Notes: generated by a model not told the origin, from the sequence alone. 45,289 nucleotides of DNA from Pseudogracilibacillus sp. (GCA_026169505.1 JAPFCO010000466.1:1-45289), one strand, 5' to 3'; counted from the stretch's first letter, positions 10,284 through 23,742 are shown. A program made the numbers and translations.

Positions 10284-10316
10284 AAAGCTCGTCATATATT
10301 GTGTGGCGGGCTTTTC
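10284..10316 (+). terminator. Terminator after rplL
   Basis: AAAGCTCGTCA/TGGCGGGCTTT stem, T-rich tail. Confidence 0.75.
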
Positions 10317-10373
10317 CTTACCTCATAATTATCTTCTCTAAAACTAAGTAAGAAAAGTAGGTGCTCTAAAGCG

Positions 10374-10979
10374 ATGTCCGATCATTACTATTCAAAACAA
10401 CCACAATCAGCAGAAAAGACTTCATTTATTACGTGCGAGTTTAAAAATCAAGCATTTTCCTTCTCAACAAGTACCGGTGTCTTTTCTAAAAAAGGGATTG
10501 ACTTTGGCTCACGATTATTAATCGAGTCATTTCAGGCGCCAAATATAGAAGGGGATTTCTTAGACTTAGGTTGTGGGTACGGACCGATTGGCATTTCTAT
10601 TGCATATTTTCATGATAATCATCAAGTTTATATGGTTGATATTAACGAGCGTGCAATCGAATTTTCGCAAAAGAACGCACGACATAATGATGTTTCGAAT
10701 GTGTGTATCATGCAAAGTGACGGATTTGAACATCTGAAAGATCAATCATTCGCTGCAATTATTACAAATCCACCAATTCGCGCTGGAAAGAAAGTAATCC
10801 AAGGATTTTTTAAAGAAAGTGTTTCACATCTAGTAGATGGTGGGGAGTTATGGGTTGTAATCCAGAAGAAGCAGGGAGCCCCTTCTGTCATCACGTATTT
10901 ATCTACCCTGTTTACAGAAGTGGAAGTAGTAGAAAGGAAAAAAGGCTATTATATTATCCGTGCGATAGTAGCAGCCTAA
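10374..10979 (+). CDS. Class I SAM-dependent methyltransferase (YbxB/RsmC-like)
   Basis: FLDLGCGYGPIGISIA and ITNPPIRAGK; between rplL and rpoB as in bacilli. Confidence 0.9.
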   Translation: MSDHYYSKQPQSAEKTSFITCEFKNQAFSFSTSTGVFSKKGIDFGSRLLIESFQAPNIEGDFLDLGCGYGPIGISIAYFHDNHQVYMVDINERAIEFSQKNARHNDVSNVCIMQSDGFEHLKDQSFAAIITNPPIRAGKKVIQGFFKESVSHLVDGGELWVVIQKKQGAPSVITYLSTLFTEVEVVERKKGYYIIRAIVAA

Positions 10980-10981
10980 AT

Positions 10982-11010
10982 TTGACATGCATGTCTACTT
11001 ATGGTAGAAT
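10982..11010 (+). promoter_or_regulatory. Sigma-A promoter for rpoBC
   Basis: TTGACA (10982) - 17 nt - TAGAAT (11005), extended TG. Confidence 0.8.
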
Positions 11011-11173
11011 ATTTAAATGCTACAATGCATTTCAGTTGTCAAGAGTTATTATTTGACCTTTATAATGTATACGATGTGAAAGAGTTGGAAACAATGGAAT
11101 GAATGGTAAGTATTCATACATTTATTTCACATGGATTCAGAGGTTTTATCGCTGTTTAAAGAAAAGAATTGGG

Positions 11174-11199
11174 AAGGTTTTATATAAAACCTTTTTTTC
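11174..11199 (+). terminator. Intrinsic terminator inside the rpoB leader (putative attenuator)
   Basis: Perfect palindrome AAGGTTTTATATAAAACCTT followed by Ts. Confidence 0.78.
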
Positions 11200-11417
11200 T
11201 ATGTTGTTAAACAGCAAGCGAAATGTTACTAACATTTCTTAAAAATAATAACGTAAAAACGACAAAAAAACAAGTAATAAATGTTTTATTGCTTGTTTAT
11301 CGTCCATTATGAAGTGTTGTAGATCAAAATGGTATTAGGGTATATATAGGCTTGTTATGCAAAGTTGTATGACAACCTAATTTTAATAAAAAATGTTTGA
11401 TTTTAGGGGTGAAGCAG

Positions 11418-14400
11418 TTGACAGGTCAACTAGTTCAGTATGGACGTTATCGCCAACGTCGAAGTTATGCACGTATAAGTGAAGTTTTAGATTTACCGAA
11501 TTTAATCGAGATTCAAACAGCTTCATATCAGTGGTTTTTAGATGAAGGTCTAAAGGAAATGTTTGCTGATATTTCGCCAATTGAAGATTTCTCCGGGAAT
11601 CTATCATTAGAATTTATCGATTATAGTTTAGGGGATTATAAGTATCCAGTCGATGAGTCAAAAGAAAGAGACGTAACTTATAGTGCACCACTTCGCGTGA
11701 AAGTGCGTCTTATTAACAATCAGACAGGGGAAGTAAAGGAACAAGAAGTATTTATGGGTGATTTTCCACTCATGACAGATACAGGTACGTTCATCATCAA
11801 TGGTGCGGAACGTGTTATCGTATCGCAACTTGTTCGTTCGCCAAGTGTTTATTACAACGAGAAAATTGATAAGAACGGTAAGCGTGGTATCACTGCAACA
11901 GTTATTCCAAACCGAGGAGCATGGTTAGAGTTTGAAACAGATGCAAGAGATGTTGTTTACGTACGAATTGACCGTACACGTAAAATGCCGATTACTGTTT
12001 TATTACGAGCACTTGGATTAAACACAGATCAAGAGATCTTGGATTTGTTCGGTGATAATGAATATTTAAGAAACACGTTAGAGAAAGATAATATTGAAAC
12101 AGCTGAAAAAGCGTTGCTAGAGATTTATGAGCGACTACGTCCAGGTGAACCACCTACCGTCGAAAATGCTAAAAGTTTATTAGTATCTCGTTTCTTTGAC
12201 CCGAAGCGATATGATTTAGCATATGTTGGTCGTTATAAAATGAATAAAAAACTAGATATAAAAAATAGATTATTAAATCAAACGTTAGCTGAAACACTGG
12301 TCGACAAGGAAACGGGCGAAGTGTTAGCGGAGCATGGGGATAAAATTGATCGAAGACTACTGAATCAATTAATTCCATATCTAGAAAACGATGAAAACAA
12401 ACTAAGTTTAGAAACGGTTCAATTATATAATGGAGTCGTAGATGAAGAGGCTCCAGTACAACTGATTAAAATATTAGATCCAACTGATTCAGAAGGAGAA
12501 AGAGTACTACATGTTGTAGGGAACGCTAATATTGAGGATGATGTCAAAAACATTACTCAAGCAGATATCTTATCTTCCATTAGTTATTTCTTTAACTTGC
12601 TGTTTAAAGTAGGACATACAGACGATATTGACCATTTGGGTAATCGTCGTTTACGTTCGGTTGGGGAGCTATTACAAAACCAATTCCGAATTGGGTTATC
12701 CCGTATGGAGCGTGTGGTTCGTGAGAGAATGTCCATTCAGGACACATCGAGCATTACGCCACAGCAACTAATTAACATACGTCCAGTCATTGCATCGATT
12801 AAAGAGTTCTTTGGAAGTTCTCAACTATCTCAGTTTATGGACCAAACAAATCCATTAGCCGAATTAACGCATAAACGTCGTTTATCTGCATTGGGACCTG
12901 GTGGACTAACTAGGGAACGAGCTGGAATGGAAGTCCGTGACGTTCACTATTCACACTATGGAAGAATGTGTCCTATTGAGACGCCAGAGGGACCAAACAT
13001 TGGTTTAATTAACACCTTATCTTCTTATGCAAGAGTGAATAAGTTTGGTTTCATTGAAACACCTTATCGTCGTGTGAACTCTGAACTTGGGCAAGTGACG
13101 AAAGAGATTGATTATTTAACGGCGGATGAAGAAGATAATTTTGTTGTCGCACAAGCAAATGCTCCATTAGACGAAGATGGGAATTTTGTTAGAGAAGAAG
13201 TTATTGCTAGATTACGTGGAGAGAACACAATTGTTCCAAGAGAACAAATTGATTATATGGATGTGTCGCCGAAGCAAGTTGTTTCAGGTGCTACAGCATG
13301 TATTCCGTTTTTAGAAAATGATGACTCCAACCGTGCGCTAATGGGAGCGAACATGCAACGTCAAGCGGTTCCTTTATTAACTCCTGAATCGCCAATTGTT
13401 GGTACAGGTATGGAGTACGTTACTGGTAAAGACTCTGGTGCTGCGGTTATTTGCCGAAATGAAGGAGTCGTTGAAAAGGTAGAGGCGAAAGAAATTACTG
13501 TTCGCCGTATTTCAACAGTAGATGGGAAAGAAGTATCTGGTGATATTGAACGTTATGGTTTACAGAAATATATTCGTTCCAACCAAGGAACATGTTATAA
13601 CCAGCGTCCAATTGTTAACCAAGGTGACCGTGTAACAAAAGGAGAAGTACTTGCAGATGGTCCGTCCATGGAAAAAGGAGAACTTGCCTTAGGACGAAAC
13701 GTACTTGTCGCTTTCATGACATGGGAAGGGTATAACTACGAGGATGCTATTATTATGAGTGAACGTCTTGTAAAAGATGATGATTTCACTTCCATTCATA
13801 TTGAGGAATATGAAGCAGAAGCTCGTGATACAAAGCTTGGTTCAGAAGAAATAACTCGCGACATTCCAAACGTTGGAGAAGATGCGTTAAAGAATTTGGA
13901 CGAAGATGGAATTATTCGTATCGGAGCAGAAGTAACCGATAGTGATATTTTAGTAGGTAAAGTAACGCCAAAAGGGGTAACAGAATTATCTGCTGAAGAA
14001 CGTCTATTGCATGCGATTTTCGGTGAAAAGGCACGTGAAGTTCGTGATACATCATTACGTGTACCGCATGGTGCAGGTGGTATTGTCCACGAAGTTAAGA
14101 TCTTCAATCGTGAAGATGGTGATGAGTTAAAACCTGGGGTTAACCAGTTAATTCGTGTATATATCGTTCAGAAGCGAAAAATCTCTGAAGGGGATAAAAT
14201 GGCTGGACGTCATGGTAACAAAGGAGTAATTTCAAAGTTACTTCCAGAAGAGGATATGCCGTATTTACCGGATGGTACGCCAATTGATGTTATGCTTAAC
14301 CCACTAGGGGTTCCATCACGAATGAATATCGGGCAAGTGTTCGAGCTTCACTTAGGGATGGCAGCAAGAGAATTAGGAATTCACGTAGCATCACCAGTAT

Positions 14401-14954
14401 TTGATGGAGCTACAGAAGAAGACGTGTACGAAACGTTGAAAGAAGCCGGCTTAGCGCCAGATGCGAAGACTGTTCTCTATGATGGTAGAACTGGAGACCC
14501 ATTTGATAACCGTGTCTCTGTCGGAGTTTCATATTTGATAAAACTATCACATATGGTTGATGACAAATTACACGCTCGTTCAACAGGGCCATATTCATTA
14601 GTTACGCAACAACCATTAGGTGGTAAAGCACAGTTTGGTGGACAGCGTTTCGGTGAGATGGAAGTATGGGCGCTTGAAGCTTATGGTGCAGCTTACACAT
14701 TACAAGAGATTTTAACAGTTAAATCAGATGATATCGTTGGCCGAGTGAAAACGTACGAATCGATTGTAAAAGGACATAATGTTCCAGATCCAGGTGTTCC
14801 TGAATCGTTTAAAGTATTAATTAAAGAATTACAAAGTTTAGGTATGGACGTTAAGATGCTCTCAAGTGATAAAGAGGAAATTGACTTACGCGCTTTAGAA
14901 GAAGATGAGATTGAATCAGAGGACACACTAAACTTAGAAGTAAAACAAGACTAA
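11418..14954 (+). CDS. rpoB: RNA polymerase beta subunit
   Basis: TTG start ([20 protein letters not shown]); [32 protein letters not shown]; start moved from ORF-track 11397. Confidence 0.98.
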   Translation: MTGQLVQYGRYRQRRSYARISEVLDLPNLIEIQTASYQWFLDEGLKEMFADISPIEDFSGNLSLEFIDYSLGDYKYPVDESKERDVTYSAPLRVKVRLINNQTGEVKEQEVFMGDFPLMTDTGTFIINGAERVIVSQLVRSPSVYYNEKIDKNGKRGITATVIPNRGAWLEFETDARDVVYVRIDRTRKMPITVLLRALGLNTDQEILDLFGDNEYLRNTLEKDNIETAEKALLEIYERLRPGEPPTVENAKSLLVSRFFDPKRYDLAYVGRYKMNKKLDIKNRLLNQTLAETLVDKETGEVLAEHGDKIDRRLLNQLIPYLENDENKLSLETVQLYNGVVDEEAPVQLIKILDPTDSEGERVLHVVGNANIEDDVKNITQADILSSISYFFNLLFKVGHTDDIDHLGNRRLRSVGELLQNQFRIGLSRMERVVRERMSIQDTSSITPQQLINIRPVIASIKEFFGSSQLSQFMDQTNPLAELTHKRRLSALGPGGLTRERAGMEVRDVHYSHYGRMCPIETPEGPNIGLINTLSSYARVNKFGFIETPYRRVNSELGQVTKEIDYLTADEEDNFVVAQANAPLDEDGNFVREEVIARLRGENTIVPREQIDYMDVSPKQVVSGATACIPFLENDDSNRALMGANMQRQAVPLLTPESPIVGTGMEYVTGKDSGAAVICRNEGVVEKVEAKEITVRRISTVDGKEVSGDIERYGLQKYIRSNQGTCYNQRPIVNQGDRVTKGEVLADGPSMEKGELALGRNVLVAFMTWEGYNYEDAIIMSERLVKDDDFTSIHIEEYEAEARDTKLGSEEITRDIPNVGEDALKNLDEDGIIRIGAEVTDSDILVGKVTPKGVTELSAEERLLHAIFGEKAREVRDTSLRVPHGAGGIVHEVKIFNREDGDELKPGVNQLIRVYIVQKRKISEGDKMAGRHGNKGVISKLLPEEDMPYLPDGTPIDVMLNPLGVPSRMNIGQVFELHLGMAARELGIHVASPVFDGATEEDVYETLKEAGLAPDAKTVLYDGRTGDPFDNRVSVGVSYLIKLSHMVDDKLHARSTGPYSLVTQQPLGGKAQFGGQRFGEMEVWALEAYGAAYTLQEILTVKSDDIVGRVKTYESIVKGHNVPDPGVPESFKVLIKELQSLGMDVKMLSSDKEEIDLRALEEDEIESEDTLNLEVKQD

Positions 14955-15066
14955 CAAAGAGACGGAGAGGAGTTATGCAATATAGTAATCTTCTCTCCTC
15001 TATGCTTAGTTCGATCGCAAAGTGTCATGTAAGAAAGTAGAACGGAAAATATGGGAGGTAGGGCCC

Positions 15067-18000
15067 TTGCTAGATGTAAATAACTTTGAATTTATGAAAA
15101 TTGGTTTAGCTTCATCTGACAAAATTCGATCGTGGTCATATGGCGAAGTAAAGAAGCCAGAAACAATTAACTACCGAACGCTAAAGCCTGAAAAAGATGG
15201 GCTTTTCTGTGAAAGAATTTTCGGTCCGCAAAAAGACTGGGAATGTCATTGTGGAAAATATAAGCGTGTTCGTTATAAAGGTGTCGTTTGTGATCGCTGT
15301 GGTGTAGAAGTAACAAAGTCAAAAGTACGTCGTGAGCGTATGGCGCATATTGAACTTGCAGCACCTGTTTCACATATTTGGTACTTTAAGGGCATTCCTA
15401 GCCGAATGGGATTAATACTTGATATGTCCCCAAGAGCTTTAGAGGAAATACTTTATTTTGCTGCTTACGTTGTAACAGATTCTGGTAATACCCCGCTTGA
15501 GAAAAAACAGCTATTATCTGAGAAAGAATACCGTTCTTTCTATGAAAAGTATGGAAATACTTTTAGAGCGGATATGGGTGCCGAAGCTGTACGTAGGTTG
15601 CTACAAGATATTAATTTAGAAGCAGAAGTGCAAGAATTAAAAGAAGAATTAAAAACAGTGCAAGGTCAAAGAAGAACAAGAGCAATCAGAAGACTAGAAG
15701 TGATGGAAGCATTCCGAAATTCTGGTAACGATCCAACATGGATGGTGTTAGACGCACTACCAGTTATTCCGCCAGAAATAAGACCGATGGTTCAATTAGA
15801 TGGTGGTCGTTTTGCAACATCAGATTTAAATGATTTATACCGTCGGGTAATAAACCGTAATAACCGTTTGAAACGTCTGCTTGATCTAGGAGCACCAGGA
15901 ATTATCGTTCAAAACGAGAAAAGAATGTTACAAGAAGCCGTCGATGCCTTGATTGATAATGGTCGTCGTGGTCGTCCGGTAACAGGACCAGGAAATAGAC
16001 CATTGAAATCACTTTCGCATATGTTGAAAGGAAAGCAAGGTCGTTTCCGCCAAAATCTACTTGGAAAACGTGTTGACTACTCGGGACGTTCCGTAATTAT
16101 TGTAGGTCCAAAGTTGAAAATGTACCAATGTGGATTACCAAAAGAAATGGCGTTAGAGTTATTTAAGCCATTCATTATGAAAGAATTAGTAGGACAAAAA
16201 ATCGCTCATAATATTAAGTCGGCGAAACGAATGATTGAACGAGTATATCCAGAAGTTTGGGATGTATTAGAAGAGGTAATTAAGGAACACCCAGTACTAT
16301 TAAACAGGGCGCCAACTCTTCACCGTTTAGGAATTCAAGCATTTGAACCAACATTAGTAGAAGGGCGTGCTATTCGTCTACACCCATTAGTGTGTACAGC
16401 TTATAACGCTGACTTTGATGGGGACCAAATGGCAGTTCACGTACCATTATCGGCTGAAGCACAAGCTGAAGCGCGAATTCTAATGTTATCAGCTCAAAAT
16501 ATTCTAAACCCGAAAGATGGAAAGCCAGTTGTAACTCCATCTCAAGATATGGTGTTAGGTAACTATTATTTAACGATGGAAGTCGCTGGAGCGATCGGAG
16601 AAGGTAAAATATTTAGGGATGCAGACGAAACATTAATTGCTTACCAGAACGGGCATGTACATTTACATTCACGTATAGCGATTGATGCAGGAAGTCTTAA
16701 TAACCCGACGTTTACGGAGAAACAAAACAGTCAGTTATTACTGACTACAGTAGGGAAAGTTATTTTTAACGAAATTATCCCGAAGGAATTCCCTTATATT
16801 AATGAACCAACTCGCTCTAACTTAGAGCATGAAATACCAGATATATATTTCTTAGAACAAGGAGTGGATGTGAAAGAAGCGATTCAAGAACGTCCATTAG
16901 TAGATCCATTTAAAAAAGGGATTCTAGGAGATATTATTGCTGAGGTATTTAAACGATATAAGATCAGTGAAACATCTAAAATGCTTGACCGTATGAAAGA
17001 CTTAGGTTTTATCTATTCAACGAAGGCTGGTATGACGGTCGGGGTGTCCGACATTGTTGTCTTGAAAGAAAAGGATGTTGTCTTAGATGAGGCACAGAAG
17101 CAAGTTGATGGCGTGCTACGACAATTCCGACGTGGTTTGATTACGGATGAAGAAAGATATAATCGAGTAATTTCTATTTGGTCAGACGCAAAAGATGTCA
17201 TTCAGGATAAATTAATGGATTCACTAGATAGTTCCAACCCGATCTTTATGATGAGTGATTCTGGTGCTCGTGGTAACCCATCTAACTTTACGCAATTAGC
17301 AGGTATGCGTGGTCTAATGGCGAACCCGGCTGGACAAATCATGGAATTACCAATCAAATCGAGTTTCCGTGAAGGGTTAACAGTACTAGAATACTTTATC
17401 TCGACACACGGCGCTCGTAAAGGTCTTGCAGATACGGCACTTAAGACAGCCGACTCAGGTTACTTAACGAGACGTCTAGTTGATGTTGCTCAAGATGTAA
17501 TTGTTCGCGAAGCAGATTGTGGAACAGACCGTGGCTTAACAGTAAAAGAACTTGCTGTTGGTGCGGAAATCATTGAACCACTATTTGACCGATTAGTGGG
17601 CAGAACATCATTTGAAGAAATTGCTAATCCGGAAACAGGAGAAGTAATCGTTAAATTTGAAGAGATCATTACAGAAGACCAAGCGAAACAAGTAATTGAT
17701 GCAGGTATAGAAGAAGTAACAATTCGTTCTGCATTTACATGTAATACGAAACATGGTGTCTGTAATAAGTGTTACGGTCGTAACTTAGCAACTGGTGCAG
17801 ATGTCGAAGTAGGAGAAGCGGTAGGAATTATCGCAGCCCAATCGATTGGTGAACCAGGAACACAGTTAACGATGCGTACTTTCCACACAGGTGGGGTAGC
17901 TGGAGACGACATTACACAAGGTTTACCACGTATTCAAGAGTTATTTGAAGCGAGAAACCCGAAAGGTCAAGCAGTGATCAGTGAGTTTGAAGGTGTTATT

Positions 18001-18672
18001 CAAGAAATTCACGAAAACAAAGACAAACGCGAAATCATTGTAGAAAACGAAGTCGAAAGTGTTGCGCATGCAGTGCCATATAATGCACGTTTAAAAGTAG
18101 TAGTAGGTGACGAGGTTATTGCGGGTCAAGAACTAACAGAAGGTTCGATTGATCCAAAAGAATTACTAAGAGTACAAGGTGTAGAAGGTGTGCAATCATA
18201 CTTACTACAAGAAGTACAAAGAGTTTATCGTATGCAAGGGGTAGAAATTGGCGATAAGCACGTCGAAGTAATGGTACGTCAAATGCTACGTAAAGTGAAG
18301 ATTTTAGAATCCGGAGATACTAATCTATTGCCGGGGTCATTAATTGAATTACATCAATTCAAAGAAGTAAATAATGAAGTATTATTAGAAGGAAAAGAGC
18401 CTGCAGTCGGCGAACCAGTATTGCTTGGTATTACGAAGGCATCGCTTGAAACAGATTCCTTCTTGTCAGCAGCATCATTCCAAGAAACAACAAGAGTATT
18501 AACAGATGCAGCAATTAAAGGTAAGACAGATGAATTACTAGGCTTGAAAGAGAATGTAATCATCGGAAAACTTATTCCTGCTGGAACTGGAATGCAACGT
18601 TATCGTAAAATTGAATCGGAATTAGCTGAACCTGAAAAATCATCTGATGAAGAATTAGAAATCACGAATTAA
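15067..18672 (+). CDS. rpoC: RNA polymerase beta' subunit
   Basis: TTG start after GGGAGG ([16 protein letters not shown]); [12 protein letters not shown] catalytic motif; zinc ribbon [13 protein letters not shown]. Confidence 0.98.
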   Translation: MLDVNNFEFMKIGLASSDKIRSWSYGEVKKPETINYRTLKPEKDGLFCERIFGPQKDWECHCGKYKRVRYKGVVCDRCGVEVTKSKVRRERMAHIELAAPVSHIWYFKGIPSRMGLILDMSPRALEEILYFAAYVVTDSGNTPLEKKQLLSEKEYRSFYEKYGNTFRADMGAEAVRRLLQDINLEAEVQELKEELKTVQGQRRTRAIRRLEVMEAFRNSGNDPTWMVLDALPVIPPEIRPMVQLDGGRFATSDLNDLYRRVINRNNRLKRLLDLGAPGIIVQNEKRMLQEAVDALIDNGRRGRPVTGPGNRPLKSLSHMLKGKQGRFRQNLLGKRVDYSGRSVIIVGPKLKMYQCGLPKEMALELFKPFIMKELVGQKIAHNIKSAKRMIERVYPEVWDVLEEVIKEHPVLLNRAPTLHRLGIQAFEPTLVEGRAIRLHPLVCTAYNADFDGDQMAVHVPLSAEAQAEARILMLSAQNILNPKDGKPVVTPSQDMVLGNYYLTMEVAGAIGEGKIFRDADETLIAYQNGHVHLHSRIAIDAGSLNNPTFTEKQNSQLLLTTVGKVIFNEIIPKEFPYINEPTRSNLEHEIPDIYFLEQGVDVKEAIQERPLVDPFKKGILGDIIAEVFKRYKISETSKMLDRMKDLGFIYSTKAGMTVGVSDIVVLKEKDVVLDEAQKQVDGVLRQFRRGLITDEERYNRVISIWSDAKDVIQDKLMDSLDSSNPIFMMSDSGARGNPSNFTQLAGMRGLMANPAGQIMELPIKSSFREGLTVLEYFISTHGARKGLADTALKTADSGYLTRRLVDVAQDVIVREADCGTDRGLTVKELAVGAEIIEPLFDRLVGRTSFEEIANPETGEVIVKFEEIITEDQAKQVIDAGIEEVTIRSAFTCNTKHGVCNKCYGRNLATGADVEVGEAVGIIAAQSIGEPGTQLTMRTFHTGGVAGDDITQGLPRIQELFEARNPKGQAVISEFEGVIQEIHENKDKREIIVENEVESVAHAVPYNARLKVVVGDEVIAGQELTEGSIDPKELLRVQGVEGVQSYLLQEVQRVYRMQGVEIGDKHVEVMVRQMLRKVKILESGDTNLLPGSLIELHQFKEVNNEVLLEGKEPAVGEPVLLGITKASLETDSFLSAASFQETTRVLTDAAIKGKTDELLGLKENVIIGKLIPAGTGMQRYRKIESELAEPEKSSDEELEITN

Positions 18673-18683
18673 CATCTGAAGTC

Positions 18684-18718
18684 ATCTTCCTGTGGCAATC
18701 ACCTTGTCACAGGAAGAT
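18684..18718 (+). other. 15-bp hairpin after rpoC without a U tract
   Basis: ATCTTCCTGTGGCAA-TCACC-TTGTCACAGGAAGAT, one GU; followed by ACTAAAAGATG. Confidence 0.8.
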
Positions 18719-18737
18719 ACTAAAAGATGATAAGTGA

Positions 18738-18766
18738 TTGACAATGTAGAAAATAGATGATATTAT
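18738..18766 (+). promoter_or_regulatory. Sigma-A promoter for rplGB-rpsL operon
   Basis: TTGACA (18738) - 17 nt - TATTAT (18761). Confidence 0.75.
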
Positions 18767-18814
18767 GTTTGAGGTGTTTCCGAAAAAGAAACGGTTGTAA
18801 CGGAGGAAAATCTG

Positions 18815-19069
18815 ATGCCTTATAATCGAGTAACTCAACTTCAATCTCGAATGATTATCGGAATGAAGCAAACGCTAAAATCCATGAATAACGGTGTAAT
18901 ATCGGAAATATTTATTGCAGAAGATGTCGATCAATTTATTACGGACAAGATAATCGAAGAAGCGAAACGATTCGACATACCATATACACTTGTAGATTCG
19001 AAAAAGCAACTTGGGAAAGCTTGTAATATTGATGTAGATGCATCAGTAGTAGCAATTAAACATGGATAG
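18815..19069 (+). CDS. rplGB: L7Ae-family ribosomal protein (YbxF/L7Ae-like)
   Basis: L7Ae-type fold signature (DVDQFITDKIIEEAKRFDIPYTLVDSKKQLGKACNIDVDASVVAI); between rpoC and rpsL. Confidence 0.88.
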   Translation: MPYNRVTQLQSRMIIGMKQTLKSMNNGVISEIFIAEDVDQFITDKIIEEAKRFDIPYTLVDSKKQLGKACNIDVDASVVAIKHG

Positions 19070-19201
19070 GAAACAATTTAGGACATTACGTATGTCAAAA
19101 AATGAACCACCTGGATGTGTGGGTTAAGAAGATTGAGTGATCCTACATAAAAGGTTGGAAGTTTTTTCATGATATAGCACAAGGAAAGGAGGAAAAAAAA
19201 G

Positions 19202-19618
19202 ATGCCTACAATTAACCAGTTAATCCGTAAAGGTCGTGTAAGCAAACCAAAGAAGTATGATTCTCCAGCATTAAACAGAGGGTATAATACGTTTAAAAAG
19301 AGATTTACACAAGGAAACTCACCACAAAAACGTGGGGTTTGTACACGTGTTGGGACATTAACACCTAAGAAGCCGAACTCTGCTTTACGTAAATATGCAC
19401 GTGTTCGTTTATCTAACAACATGGAAGTAACAGCATATATCCCAGGAATTGGTCACAATCTTCAAGAGCACAGTGTAGTTTTACTTCGTGGAGGACGTGT
19501 GAAAGACTTACCAGGGGTACGTTATCACGTAGTACGTGGTGCGTTAGACACTGCAGGAGTAGAAGGACGTCAGCAAGGTCGTTCTAAATATGGTGCGAAA
19601 AAGCCTAAGAAAAAATAA
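19202..19618 (+). CDS. rpsL: Ribosomal protein S12
   Basis: [36 protein letters not shown]. Confidence 0.98.
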   Translation: MPTINQLIRKGRVSKPKKYDSPALNRGYNTFKKRFTQGNSPQKRGVCTRVGTLTPKKPNSALRKYARVRLSNNMEVTAYIPGIGHNLQEHSVVLLRGGRVKDLPGVRYHVVRGALDTAGVEGRQQGRSKYGAKKPKKK

Positions 19619-19659
19619 ATGATTTACAATACAGCGAATAAGGGAGAGGAGGAAGACAT

Positions 19660-20130
19660 ATGCCACGTAAAGGACCAGTAACAAAAAGAGATGTATTACC
19701 AGATCCAATATACGAATCGAAGCTAGTGACTCGTCTAATCAATCAAATTATGATTGATGGAAAAAGAGGGGTAGCACAAAAGATTCTATACAGTGCATTT
19801 GAAACGGTTAAAGAGAAAAGTGGTCAGAACGCAATGGATGTTTTTGAAGAGGCAATGAAAAACGTTATGCCGGTATTAGAAGTTAGAGCGCGCCGTGTAG
19901 GTGGTTCAAACTATCAAGTACCTATGGAAGTTCGACCAGAACGTCGTCAGGCGCTAGGTCTTCGTTACATTGTAAACTATTCACGACTTCGTGGAGAGAA
20001 AACGATGGAAGAGAGATTAGCAAATGAAATTTTAGACGCTTCAAACAATACAGGAGCATCTGTAAGAAAGCGTGAAGAATTACACAAAATGGCGGAAGCA
20101 AACAAAGCATTTGCTCATTACCGCTGGTAA
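19660..20130 (+). CDS. rpsG: Ribosomal protein S7
   Basis: [18 protein letters not shown]; 156 aa. Confidence 0.98.
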   Translation: MPRKGPVTKRDVLPDPIYESKLVTRLINQIMIDGKRGVAQKILYSAFETVKEKSGQNAMDVFEEAMKNVMPVLEVRARRVGGSNYQVPMEVRPERRQALGLRYIVNYSRLRGEKTMEERLANEILDASNNTGASVRKREELHKMAEANKAFAHYRW

Positions 20131-20171
20131 TATTAATAATAATATTGCAGTGAAAGGAAGGAGAAGAATAC

Positions 20172-22250
20172 ATGGCAAGAGAGTTCTCCTTGGAAAAGAC
20201 GCGAAATATTGGGGTTATGGCACATATCGATGCTGGTAAAACAACAACAACTGAGCGTATTCTTTTCTATACAGGACGCATTCATAAGATAGGGGAAACA
20301 CATGAAGGTGCATCACAGATGGACTGGATGGAGCAGGAACAAGAGCGTGGAATTACGATAACTTCCGCAGCTACGACTGCTCAGTGGGAAGGTCACCGTA
20401 TTAATATTATTGATACACCAGGACACGTAGACTTTACTGTAGAAGTAGAACGTTCACTACGTGTACTAGATGGTGCAATTACAGTATTAGACGCACAATC
20501 AGGGGTTGAACCACAAACTGAAACTGTATGGCGTCAAGCTACAACATACGGTGTACCAAGAGTAGTATTTATTAATAAAATGGACAAAATTGGTGCAGAC
20601 TTTTTATATGCAACAAACACATTGAAAGACCGTCTAGGTGCAAATGCGCATCCAGTACAGTTCCCGATAGGGGCGGAAGATAACTTCGAAGGAATTATCG
20701 ACCTATTGGATATGAAGGCATATTATTACCTAGATGAAATTGGAACAATGGATGAACCGAAAGACATCCCTGCAGAATTACAAGATCAAGCACAGGAACT
20801 ACGTGGCGCTCTAATCGAAGCCGTTGCAGACTTTGATGAAGAAATCATGATGCAGTATCTTGAAGGGGAAGAAATTGAACTTAGCAAATTGAAAGCCGCT
20901 ATTCGTCTAGCTACTTTAAATGTTGAGTTTTATCCAGTGTTTTGTGGGTCAGCATTTAAAAACCGTGGCGTTCAGTTAATCCTTGATGGAGTAATTGATT
21001 ACCTACCAGCTCCAACAGATGTTGAAGCAATTAAAGGTATCGTACCTGAATCAGAGGAAGAAACGGATCGACCTGCTGATGATAATGCACCGTTTTCAGC
21101 ATTAGCATTTAAAGTTATGACAGATCCATTCGTAGGAAAGCTAACATTCTTCCGTGTGTACTCAGGTACATTAAAGGCAGGATCATATGTATTGAACACG
21201 GCAAAAGATAAGCGTGAGCGTGTCGGTCGTATTCTACAAATGCACGCTAACTCTCGTGAAGAGATTGCAGAGATTCACTGTGGTGAAATTGCCGCTGCAG
21301 TTGGCTTGAAAGATACAGCTACTGGTGATACACTTTGTGATGAGAAAAATCCTGTTATTCTAGAATCAATGGATTTCCCAGAGCCTGTTATTTCGGTAGC
21401 AATTGAACCGAAAACAAAAGCAGACCAAGATAAAATGGGGATTGCGCTTGGTAAGTTAGCAGAAGAAGATCCAACATTTGTAACAGAAACAAACCCTGAA
21501 ACAGGTCAAACATTGATCTCTGGTATGGGTGAGTTACACTTAGATGTAATTGTTGACCGCTTGAAGCGTGAATTCAAGGTAGAAGCGAATGTGGGTGCTC
21601 CACAAGTTGCTTACCGTGAAACATTCCGCTCATCTGCTCAGGTTGAAGGTAAATTTATCCGACAGTCTGGTGGACGTGGACAGTATGGACACGTTTGGGT
21701 TAAATTTGAACCTAACGAAGAAGGTGCTGGTTTCGAGTTTGAAAACAAAATCGTTGGTGGAGTTGTGCCAAGAGAATACATTCCATCTGTAGAGCAAGGT
21801 ATTGAAGAAGCTCTAGAGACTGGTGTATTAGCTGGATATCCATTAATCGACGTTAAGGCATCTCTTTATGACGGAACGTATCATGATGTTGACTCGAACG
21901 AGATGGCATTTAAAATCGCTGGTTCTCTGGCATTAAGAGCAGCTAAAAGCAAATGTGATCCCGTATTATTAGAACCAATGATGAAGGTAGAAATTGAAAT
22001 ACCTGAAGAGTATATGGGAGATATTATGGGTGACGTTACTTCACGCCGTGGACGTGTAGAAGGTATGGACACACGTGGTAATGCACAACTTGTAAATGCA
22101 TTTGTTCCATTAGCTGAAATGTTTGGGTATGCAACTGCACTTCGTTCTAACACTCAAGGACGTGGAACTTATTCAATGGTCTTTGATCATTACGAAGAAG
22201 TACCAAAAGCGATCTCTGAAGAAATCATTAAGCAAAACTCTGGAGAATAA
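20172..22250 (+). CDS. fusA: Elongation factor G
   Basis: GTPase motifs [25 protein letters not shown]; 692 aa. Confidence 0.98.
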   Translation: MAREFSLEKTRNIGVMAHIDAGKTTTTERILFYTGRIHKIGETHEGASQMDWMEQEQERGITITSAATTAQWEGHRINIIDTPGHVDFTVEVERSLRVLDGAITVLDAQSGVEPQTETVWRQATTYGVPRVVFINKMDKIGADFLYATNTLKDRLGANAHPVQFPIGAEDNFEGIIDLLDMKAYYYLDEIGTMDEPKDIPAELQDQAQELRGALIEAVADFDEEIMMQYLEGEEIELSKLKAAIRLATLNVEFYPVFCGSAFKNRGVQLILDGVIDYLPAPTDVEAIKGIVPESEEETDRPADDNAPFSALAFKVMTDPFVGKLTFFRVYSGTLKAGSYVLNTAKDKRERVGRILQMHANSREEIAEIHCGEIAAAVGLKDTATGDTLCDEKNPVILESMDFPEPVISVAIEPKTKADQDKMGIALGKLAEEDPTFVTETNPETGQTLISGMGELHLDVIVDRLKREFKVEANVGAPQVAYRETFRSSAQVEGKFIRQSGGRGQYGHVWVKFEPNEEGAGFEFENKIVGGVVPREYIPSVEQGIEEALETGVLAGYPLIDVKASLYDGTYHDVDSNEMAFKIAGSLALRAAKSKCDPVLLEPMMKVEIEIPEEYMGDIMGDVTSRRGRVEGMDTRGNAQLVNAFVPLAEMFGYATALRSNTQGRGTYSMVFDHYEEVPKAISEEIIKQNSGE

Positions 22251-22350
22251 TTGATTTTTTCATTAATTTACAGTATAACAATATTAAAATACTAAGAAAA
22301 CTATTCTTAGTTAAGATAAATTTTACACACTTTTAAGGAGGAAATATCAA

Positions 22351-23541
22351 ATGGCAAAAGAAAAATTTGATCGTTCAAAACCACACGTTAACATTGGAAC
22401 TTTAGGACACGTTGACCATGGTAAAACAACATTAACTGCTGCAATTACAACTGTAATGCATAAAGTACAAGGTACTGAAGGAGCTATGGCATACGCACAA
22501 ATCGACGGTGCTCCTGAAGAGCAAGAACGTGGAATTACAATCGCTACTTCTCACGTAGAGTATGAAACAGACAATCGTCACTATGCACACGTTGACTGCC
22601 CAGGGCACGCTGACTATGTGAAAAACATGATTACAGGTGCTGCTCAAATGGACGGTGCTATCTTAGTTGTATCATCAGCTGATGGCCCAATGCCACAAAC
22701 TCGTGAGCATATTCTATTATCACGTAACGTTGGAGTACCTGCATTCGTTGTATTCTTAAACAAAGTTGACATGGTAGACGACGAAGAATTATTAGAATTA
22801 GTAGAAATGGAAGTTCGTGAATTACTTTCTGAATATGACTTCCCAGGTGACGACATTCCAGTAATCGCTGGTTCAGCACTTAAAGCACTTGAAGGTGACG
22901 AAGCGTATGAACAAAAGATTGTTGAATTAATGGCAGCTGTTGATGAGTACATTCCACAGCCGGAGCGTGACACTGATAAGCCATTCATGATGCCAGTTGA
23001 GGACGTATTCTCAATTACTGGACGTGGAACAGTTGCTACAGGTCGTGTTGAGCGTGGTCAAGTAAACGTTGGGGATGAAGTAGAGATCATTGGCCTTACG
23101 GAAGATCCTAAGAAATCAATCGTTACAGGAGTAGAAATGTTCCGTAAGCTTTTAGACTATGCTGAAGCTGGAGATAACATTGGAGCACTACTACGTGGAG
23201 TTTCACGTGAAGATATTTCTCGTGGTCAAGTACTAGCTAAACCAGGTACAATTACTCCACATACTAAATTTACATCAGAAGTTTATGTATTATCAAAAGA
23301 AGAAGGTGGACGTCATACTCCATTCTTCGCAAACTATCGCCCGCAGTTCTACTTCCGTACAACGGACGTAACTGGTATCATTCAATTACCAGAAGGCGTA
23401 GAAATGGTAATGCCTGGAGACAACATTGAAATGGTAGTTGATCTTATTTCACCAATCGCAATTGAAGAAGGAACTCGCTTCTCTATTCGTGAAGGTGGAC
23501 GTACAGTAGGATCTGGTGTTGTAACTGGATTAACTAAATAA
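22351..23541 (+). CDS. tuf: Elongation factor Tu
   Basis: [22 protein letters not shown]; 396 aa. Confidence 0.99.
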   Translation: MAKEKFDRSKPHVNIGTLGHVDHGKTTLTAAITTVMHKVQGTEGAMAYAQIDGAPEEQERGITIATSHVEYETDNRHYAHVDCPGHADYVKNMITGAAQMDGAILVVSSADGPMPQTREHILLSRNVGVPAFVVFLNKVDMVDDEELLELVEMEVRELLSEYDFPGDDIPVIAGSALKALEGDEAYEQKIVELMAAVDEYIPQPERDTDKPFMMPVEDVFSITGRGTVATGRVERGQVNVGDEVEIIGLTEDPKKSIVTGVEMFRKLLDYAEAGDNIGALLRGVSREDISRGQVLAKPGTITPHTKFTSEVYVLSKEEGGRHTPFFANYRPQFYFRTTDVTGIIQLPEGVEMVMPGDNIEMVVDLISPIAIEEGTRFSIREGGRTVGSGVVTGLTK

Positions 23542-23554
23542 TAACAAAGTAAAT

Positions 23555-23597
23555 AAAAAACGAGCCAAGGCAGGATAAGTTGTCTGGCTCGTTTTTC
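23555..23597 (+). terminator. Terminator after tuf
   Basis: AAAAACGAGCCA...TGGCTCGTTTTT. Confidence 0.88.
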
Positions 23598-23713
23598 CTT
23601 TTCACCTAATCTGATAAACACCTACTTAGTGGTTGTAATATACCTGTTGATAACCGCAGATTTCAGTTTATTAAAAAGAAATAATTAAATTCAAAAAAAC
23701 ATCAGTATAATGC

Positions 23714-23742
23714 TTGCAATTATAAGAGTTTGTTTGTATAAT
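23714..23742 (+). promoter_or_regulatory. Sigma-A promoter of S10 operon
   Basis: TTGCAA (23714) - 17 nt - TATAAT (23737). Confidence 0.75.

Noticed and set aside
12780-13020. Possible rifampicin-resistance substitutions in rpoB
   Set aside because: The cluster ([31 protein letters not shown]) looks wild type compared with the B. subtilis sequence as I recall it.
19330-19520. Possible streptomycin-resistance substitutions in rpsL
   Set aside because: [11 protein letters not shown] and [13 protein letters not shown] retain the usual residues at the classic resistance positions.
22291-22311. Hairpin ACTAAGAA-AACTA-TTCTTAGT between fusA and tuf
   Set aside because: Small AT-rich 8-bp stem without T tract; too weak to interpret without comparative data.
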